27,234 nucleotides of DNA, from assembly GCA_002310015.1 (NCBI GenBank), contig DBYQ01000014.1, positions 1-27,234 of the forward strand, in the 5' to 3' direction. Positions 23,084 to 27,234 of the stretch are shown here, in pieces (position 1 is the stretch's first letter; every line of letters starts with the position of its first letter). The position numbers and the translations under genes are program-made. This stretch comes from Bacteroidales bacterium UBA1182 (GTDB lineage: Bacteria; Bacteroidota; Bacteroidia; Bacteroidales; Bacteroidaceae). A model generated the notes under the pieces. It saw nothing but the letters and a program-made list of their open reading frames with translations, did not search any database and had not been told where the DNA came from.

Positions 23084-24064
23084 ATGAAAAGCGAGGTTAT
23101 AAAATTTCTGAAAGACTGGATGCTGGTGATAGGTATGATTTCCGGTGCGGGAGCATACCTTATTTATATGCAGATTCCATCAATACACTCTGCAGGACCT
23201 GTATTGGAAGCCATCTGCCGACGCGCCCAGCCTATTCTGCTCTTCCTGATGCTTTTCATCAGTTTCAGCCGCATCGAGCCAAAGCAGCTTCAACCCGCCA
23301 AGTGGCATCTCAAGGACCTGCTCATCCAGGTACTGGTATTTCTGGCGCTCTGCTTTACGGTAATATGGGCCATACACAACACATCGCCGGCAGCCGCATG
23401 GATCATTCGCCACCGGGTGCTGTTTGAAACAGCCATGCTCTGCATGATCTGCCCCACAGCCACTGCCTGTGCCGTAGTTACCGGCAAGCTGGGAGGCGAT
23501 ATGGCACAGGTGGTCATGTACACCATACTGATTAACCTTATAGTATCAGTAGTAGTACCCCTTACCGTACCACTGCTCTACCCGCAGGCCGGCATAACCT
23601 TTATTGCAGCATTCTGCCGCATATTGGCCAAGGTATTCCCCTTGCTGATACTACCCTGCCTCACTGCATGGACCGTACGCTGGATCATGCCCCGGTTCCA
23701 TGACTGGATAGCCTCCAGGATAAACCTCTCATTCTACCTTTGGAGTGTGGCGCTTACCATAGCGGTAATGATGAGCACCCGTGCCATCGTAAAAAGCCAG
23801 GTTGGATTCTGGATGCTATTAGGCATAGCTATTGTCTCCCTGGCATGCTGTATATTCCAGTTCTGGACAGGCCGCCTTATCGGTAAGAGATGCGGCAGCC
23901 GCATTGAGGCCAGCCAGGCATTGGGCCAGAAGAATACAGTATTCGGCATCTGGATGGGTTACACCTTCTGGAACCCGCTTGTATCAGTTGCCGGCGGTTT
24001 CTACACAATCTGGCATAACGTCCACAACACACGTCAACTCTATAAGAAAGGTCATACAAGATGA
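23084..24064 (+). CDS. BASS-superfamily-like membrane transporter, copy 3 (divergent)
   Basis: 326 residues, about 10 hydrophobic helices, starting MKSEVIKFLKDWMLVIG. The signature-like block CPTATACAVVTGKLGGDMAQ stands where copies 1 and 2 have CPGGxxSN, and SQALGQKNTVFGIWMGYTFW replaces the ExGxQN block, so the Na+-site Glu is replaced by a Gln context. The end NPLVSVAGGFYTIWHN is distinctive. The assignment to the BASS/CPA fold is by pattern and weaker than for copies 1 and 2. Its stop overlaps the next start (ATGA, 24061-24064), coupling it to a lipoprotein hydrolase. Confidence 0.75.
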   Translation: MKSEVIKFLKDWMLVIGMISGAGAYLIYMQIPSIHSAGPVLEAICRRAQPILLFLMLFISFSRIEPKQLQPAKWHLKDLLIQVLVFLALCFTVIWAIHNTSPAAAWIIRHRVLFETAMLCMICPTATACAVVTGKLGGDMAQVVMYTILINLIVSVVVPLTVPLLYPQAGITFIAAFCRILAKVFPLLILPCLTAWTVRWIMPRFHDWIASRINLSFYLWSVALTIAVMMSTRAIVKSQVGFWMLLGIAIVSLACCIFQFWTGRLIGKRCGSRIEASQALGQKNTVFGIWMGYTFWNPLVSVAGGFYTIWHNVHNTRQLYKKGHTR

Positions 24065-25275
24065 AACGTTATCTGCAAATACTACTCTTCGTCACAACCC
24101 TGTTGGCATCTGGATGTTCCAATGACAGATCAGATGATCCGGTTTCTGAGAAGACGTTCAAACGGGAATGGTATCAGTTGGTCAAGACTGATACTTTAAC
24201 CAATAACGCCATGACCCAGGAGATAATAGGTTCAACACCGTCTTTAGGCTCTACAATAATACGCAACTCATTCCTTTATCACTCTATAAACGGCTTTGAC
24301 ACGCTCACCCTATCAGGTGCCGTATGTTGGCCTTTAGGAATGGAAAGCTGCTCTGAGATATGGCTTGAGAGCCACTATTTCTCCACATGCTGGGATGAAT
24401 GTCCCTCCCAAAAGGCAGAACCGGGAATGCTTATCAGTTCCAAAAGAAACGCTATATACATAGGTGCCGATTATCAGGGACTCGGTCTTTCCCGAAATCT
24501 GGACCTGCCCTATTTCAATACCGTTCTGCTTGCCAATCAGCAAATAGAGTGTTTCAAGGCAGCCATGACAATCCTAAAGGATTATGGACCCGATATTCCC
24601 AATGACTATTACACCTACAATGTAGGATTCTCTCTTGGAGGTGCCGTATCAATGGGAGCAGCCAGGCAGATTGAACTTGATTCTGAATTAAGGGAGTTCA
24701 TTCATCTCAAGAAGACCTTTTGCGGCGGCGGTCCCTATGATCAGATAGCATACTTCAACCATTTTCTTAAAGATCCCGGAAAGGAACTTGATTTCCCCAT
24801 AGCATTCTTGTGTGCAATCAAGAGTATATTCAATAGCAGTCCGTCATTCAGAGAAAAATATGACTACTCTGACTGTTACTCAGAAAAACTAATGAACAGC
24901 AGTGTTCTGCAGGCGCTTGACTCCAAAAACCATGGTTCAGGCCACATCAACAACATGCTGCGTGAAGCCGGATGTTCATCTCTCCAGGACATCTTGTCAG
25001 CAGGAATGCTTGACAGGGATTCGCAGGTCCACAAGGATGTCCTCAAAGAGACAGAGAAACTAGACCTCACCACCGGATGGACGCCCCGGACCCCCATACT
25101 GGTACACCACTCCAGAACAGACACATACGTACCGTTTGCCTGTATGGAAAGCGTCATATCCAGATTATCTGACAATCCCAACGTCACAGTTAACATAAAC
25201 GATGCCGCCCAACACAACGAGGATGGCACAAGGTTCTACATAGATTTAATATTCAATTTGTTTCCTATGGACTGA
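24061..25275 (+). CDS. Lipoprotein alpha/beta hydrolase (probable esterase or peptidase)
   Basis: 404 residues. Lipobox LLASGC (Cys19). Catalytic triad by motif: nucleophile elbow GFSLGG (Ser191), acid in HHSRTDTYVPF (Asp354), His in DAAQHNEDG (His385). A central DYQGLGLSRNL (138-147) resembles the strand before the lid in secreted lipases and S9/S15-like hydrolases. It is exported and membrane anchored; the substrate is unknown. It is coupled to the upstream transporter by ATGA, suggesting that the product of one is handled by the other. The next promoter begins 6 bp after its stop, leaving no room for a terminator. Confidence 0.82.
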   Translation: MKRYLQILLFVTTLLASGCSNDRSDDPVSEKTFKREWYQLVKTDTLTNNAMTQEIIGSTPSLGSTIIRNSFLYHSINGFDTLTLSGAVCWPLGMESCSEIWLESHYFSTCWDECPSQKAEPGMLISSKRNAIYIGADYQGLGLSRNLDLPYFNTVLLANQQIECFKAAMTILKDYGPDIPNDYYTYNVGFSLGGAVSMGAARQIELDSELREFIHLKKTFCGGGPYDQIAYFNHFLKDPGKELDFPIAFLCAIKSIFNSSPSFREKYDYSDCYSEKLMNSSVLQALDSKNHGSGHINNMLREAGCSSLQDILSAGMLDRDSQVHKDVLKETEKLDLTTGWTPRTPILVHHSRTDTYVPFACMESVISRLSDNPNVTVNINDAAQHNEDGTRFYIDLIFNLFPMD

Positions 25276-25280
25276 ATAGC

Positions 25281-25312
25281 TTTGAACGGATAAGATAAAA
25301 CAATTATCTTTG
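25281..25312 (+). promoter_or_regulatory. Promoter of tilS, with internal direct and inverted repeats
   Basis: TTTG (25281-25284), 20 nt, TATCTTTG (25305-25312): full consensus. CTTTGAACG occurs twice (25280-25288, 25309-25317), and AAGATAA/TTATCTT (25292-25310) form a perfect inverted repeat, so a regulator could bind here. Confidence 0.8.
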
Positions 25313-25329
25313 AACGCAAAGCATCAAGC

Positions 25330-26667
25330 ATGGTTATGGATTTTACAAACAGGGTAAAACAGTATATCGACACCAACAGACTTCTCAAAAACGGTTCAAC
25401 AGTCATTGTAGGTGTAAGCGGCGGAGCTGACAGCACTGCACTGCTTAAGGTGTTGCTGGCCCTTGGATACCGCTGCATAGCCGTACACTGCAACTTTCAT
25501 CTGCGTGGTGCGGAGAGTGACCGTGACCAGAAGTTCGTAGAAGACCTGTGCCATAGCCTTGGTGTTGAGCTCATCACATACGGTTATGACACCGCATCAT
25601 ATGCCAGGCAAAAAGGCATATCAATTGAGATGGCAGCCCGAGAACTCCGATATGCAGACTTTGAAAAGGCCATGCAGGAGTGCGGAGCAAGCGCCATCTG
25701 CATAGCCCACCACCGTGATGACTCCGTTGAGACACTGCTGCTCAACCTTATTCGCGGCACCGGTCTGCGCGGTCTTACAGGCATCAAGTCCAAGAACGGC
25801 CATATCATACGCCCTATGCTTTGCGTTTCAAGACATGAAATAGAGGAGTATCTCAAGGAGATTGACCAGCCGTATATAACTGACAGCACCAATCTTGAAA
25901 CCGATTATACACGCAACAAGATACGCCTGGAGCTGCTGCCGCTTATACGCCGCATCAACCCCAGTGCAGACAGTTCCATAGAGAGTACCGCACTGCATCT
26001 GCAGCAGGCATACGCCTTCTACAACCAGGCCATTGAGCAAGCGCTTGCAGAAGTTGTAACCGGAGATGAAAGCAATCTTACAATCAACATTGCCAGACTC
26101 AAAGCTGTTCCGTCAGTACAGGCCCTGTTGTTTGAAATACTCTCTCCATTAGGTTTCAACGATGCCCAGATAACTGCTGTTGCAGCATCGCTTGACTCCC
26201 AGACAGGAACAGGATTTACATCGGCCACACACCGTATAATCAAGGATCGTGAAGCCTTTATTGTTACGTCCATTGAGACAACGGCGTTCACACCTGTTGC
26301 TTTATCCGGCTATTCCGGAGAATCCGTTGAACTGCCTGACGGTAAGGTCATCACCGTAACCACTGCACCTGCTGATACACCTATATCAGCCTCTCCATCC
26401 ATTGCCACGTTTGATGCAGACCTTATAGACGGCCCGCTGTCAATCAGACCGTGGAAAGAGGGAGACTGGTTCATACCGTTCGGCATGAAAGGCCGCAAGC
26501 TGATAAGTGACTACCTGACTGACAGTAAGGTCAGTGCAGCAGAACGCAAGAAACAACTTGTAGTGACACAAGGCAATGATATCATCTGGGTGGTCGGCCT
26601 ACGCAGTGACAACCGTTACCGCATTGACAAGAATACCACACAGCAACTCATATTGACCATAAAATGA
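25330..26667 (+). CDS. tilS: tRNA(Ile)-lysidine synthase
   Basis: 445 residues. Modifies C34 of tRNA-Ile(CAU) to lysidine so it reads AUA, using ATP and lysine. N-terminal PP-loop ATPase: VGVSGGADSTALLKVL (SGGADS, residues 30-35), AVHCNFHLRG, IAHHRDDSVETLLLNLIRGT and the family block PMLCVSRHEIEEYL with DSTNLETDYTRNKIR. The C-terminal TilS domain from about 375 has IRPWKEGDWFIPFGMKGRKL and ISDYLTDSKV. The start may be 25330 or the ATG two codons later (25336). Its stop overlaps the thioesterase start by 4 bp. Confidence 0.96.
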   Translation: MVMDFTNRVKQYIDTNRLLKNGSTVIVGVSGGADSTALLKVLLALGYRCIAVHCNFHLRGAESDRDQKFVEDLCHSLGVELITYGYDTASYARQKGISIEMAARELRYADFEKAMQECGASAICIAHHRDDSVETLLLNLIRGTGLRGLTGIKSKNGHIIRPMLCVSRHEIEEYLKEIDQPYITDSTNLETDYTRNKIRLELLPLIRRINPSADSSIESTALHLQQAYAFYNQAIEQALAEVVTGDESNLTINIARLKAVPSVQALLFEILSPLGFNDAQITAVAASLDSQTGTGFTSATHRIIKDREAFIVTSIETTAFTPVALSGYSGESVELPDGKVITVTTAPADTPISASPSIATFDADLIDGPLSIRPWKEGDWFIPFGMKGRKLISDYLTDSKVSAAERKKQLVVTQGNDIIWVVGLRSDNRYRIDKNTTQQLILTIK

Positions 26668-27062
26668 AAGATTATCAGTTCACCATAGAGATGGAGACCC
26701 GTGACTATGAATGTGATCTCCAGGGCGTGATCAATAACGCCAACTATCAGCACTATCTGGAATACACCCGTCACAAATGGCTACAGAGCAAAGGCCAGTC
26801 ATTCCAGCAGTGGCACAACCAGGGCATTGATGCCATGGTGGCAGAAATAAACATGAAATACAAGACTCCGCTGCACGGTCAGGAGGAGTTCCTCTCCTGC
26901 CTCAACCTGCGCCGCGAGGGTGCACGCTTTATCTTTGAGCAGGACCTCTACCGTAAATCAGACCTTAAGCTCTGCCTGCAAGCCACAGTACACATAATCA
27001 GCGTGGTCAACGGCCGCCTTAGCAAGGGTGATGAGCTGGCCCAGCTGATTGATATAGAATAA
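26664..27062 (+). CDS. Hotdog-fold acyl-CoA thioesterase (4-HBT/YbgC-FadM type)
   Basis: 132 residues, cytosolic. The signature RDYECDLQGVINNANYQHYL (Asp18 as catalytic acid, Asn-rich turn) marks the 4-hydroxybenzoyl-CoA thioesterase family, which hydrolyses acyl-CoA thioesters. Then EINMKYKTPLHGQEEFLSC and ARFIFEQDLYRKSD continue the hotdog sheet. The ATGA overlap with tilS makes a two-gene operon closed by the terminator at 27061-27092. Its substrate is unknown. Confidence 0.93.
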   Translation: MKDYQFTIEMETRDYECDLQGVINNANYQHYLEYTRHKWLQSKGQSFQQWHNQGIDAMVAEINMKYKTPLHGQEEFLSCLNLRREGARFIFEQDLYRKSDLKLCLQATVHIISVVNGRLSKGDELAQLIDIE

Positions 27063-27092
27063 AAAAAGCTCCGCGATTGCGGAGCTTTTTTT
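27061..27092. terminator. Strong bidirectional terminator
   Basis: Arms AGCTCCGC (27067-27074) and GCGGAGCT (27079-27086), loop GATT, flanked by A-tract and T-tract. It ends the tilS operon and, from the other side, the minus-strand gene at 27109. Confidence 0.93.
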
Positions 27093-27108
27093 ATTGAAGT
27101 CATTTTGC

Positions 27109-27234
27109 TTACTTCTTTGCTGCGAGAGCCTGAGCAACGTCAACGGCGCAAGCAACTGAGCAACCTACCATCGGGTTGTTACCGATACCCAGGAAGCCCA
27201 TCATCTCAACGTGTGCTGGAACTGATGAAGAACC
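27109..27234 (-). CDS. C-terminal 41 residues of an unidentified protein
   Basis: The minus-strand frame is open from the window edge to TAA at 27109-27111, reading GSSSVPAHVEMMGFLGIGNN and ending CAVDVAQALAAKK. The strongly biased codons (GTT, GCT, GCA, GGT, AAC) suggest a highly expressed gene, and the terminator at 27061-27092 follows directly. I do not recognise the family; the start lies outside the window. Confidence 0.75.
   Translation of the reverse strand, partial: GSSSVPAHVEMMGFLGIGNNPMVGCSVACAVDVAQALAAKK

Overview
The window looks like chromosome from a member of the Bacteroidales (Bacteroides/Prevotella relatives). The evidence is a repeated promoter shape (TTTG or TTG, 20 nt, TAnnTTTG), weak ribosome binding sites, many ATGA start/stop overlaps, Bacteroidales-style lipoproteins and SPOR/TPR proteins, and the gene order pgm - 5'-nucleotidase - SPOR lipoprotein - ruvX - def - TPR protein - thrS. 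No plasmid, phage, transposase, CRISPR or rRNA genes are visible. The content is mostly core genome with small accessory islands.

Layout. (1) Positions 1-7988, minus strand: one long, tightly packed operon starting at a consensus promoter near 8041-8071. It runs phosphoglucomutase, surface/periplasmic 5'-nucleotidase, SPOR lipoprotein, RuvX, peptide deformylase, large TPR protein and threonyl-tRNA synthetase (which runs off the left edge). (2) Positions 8123-12779: a small surface-glycan island. A polysaccharide flippase (minus) is divergent from three translationally coupled glycosyltransferases (two GT2, one GT4-like). (3) Positions 12774-15070, minus: a BASS-family transporter coupled to a PlsC-type acyltransferase. 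(4) Positions 15191-17186: rlmH, a cluster of REP-like GGGG/CCCC hairpins, and an unusual fusion of a WxcM-like sugar-ketoisomerase cupin with a FemAB/GNAT-type acyltransferase. (5) Positions 17277-17882: a tRNA-Ser(GCU)/tRNA-Glu(CUC) operon followed by about 320 bp of palindromic noncoding DNA holding an inverted copy of the tRNA-Glu 3' end and two copies of a GC-rich element. (6) Positions 17906-18757: a second BASS transporter. (7) Positions 18758-19095: an intergenic region with a 131-bp element closed by 29-bp inverted repeats, a terminator, another REP-like hairpin and a partial duplication of the end of the next gene. (8) Positions 19096-20355: a CE15 glucuronoyl esterase. (9) Positions 20476-22924: an endonuclease/exonuclease/phosphatase-fold protein and a beta-helix lipoprotein. 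(10) Positions 23084-27062, plus: a third, divergent BASS-type transporter coupled to a lipoprotein alpha/beta hydrolase, then tilS coupled to a hotdog thioesterase and a strong terminator. (11) Positions 27109-27234, minus: the last 41 codons of an unidentified, probably highly expressed gene.

Functional picture. Housekeeping functions (tRNA charging and modification, rRNA methylation, N-terminal processing, sugar-phosphate isomerisation) alternate with envelope functions: glycan synthesis and flipping, phospholipid acylation, lipoproteins and transport. I see no obvious defence or mobile system. The least explained material is the noncoding palindromic DNA at 15.66-15.79, 17.52-17.83 and 18.81-19.13 kb, which is where an undescribed element is most likely to be found. 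The most unusual proteins are the cupin-acyltransferase fusion and the two transporter pairs (BASS with PlsC, BASS-like with lipoprotein hydrolase). All family assignments come from reading motifs by eye; no database search was run.
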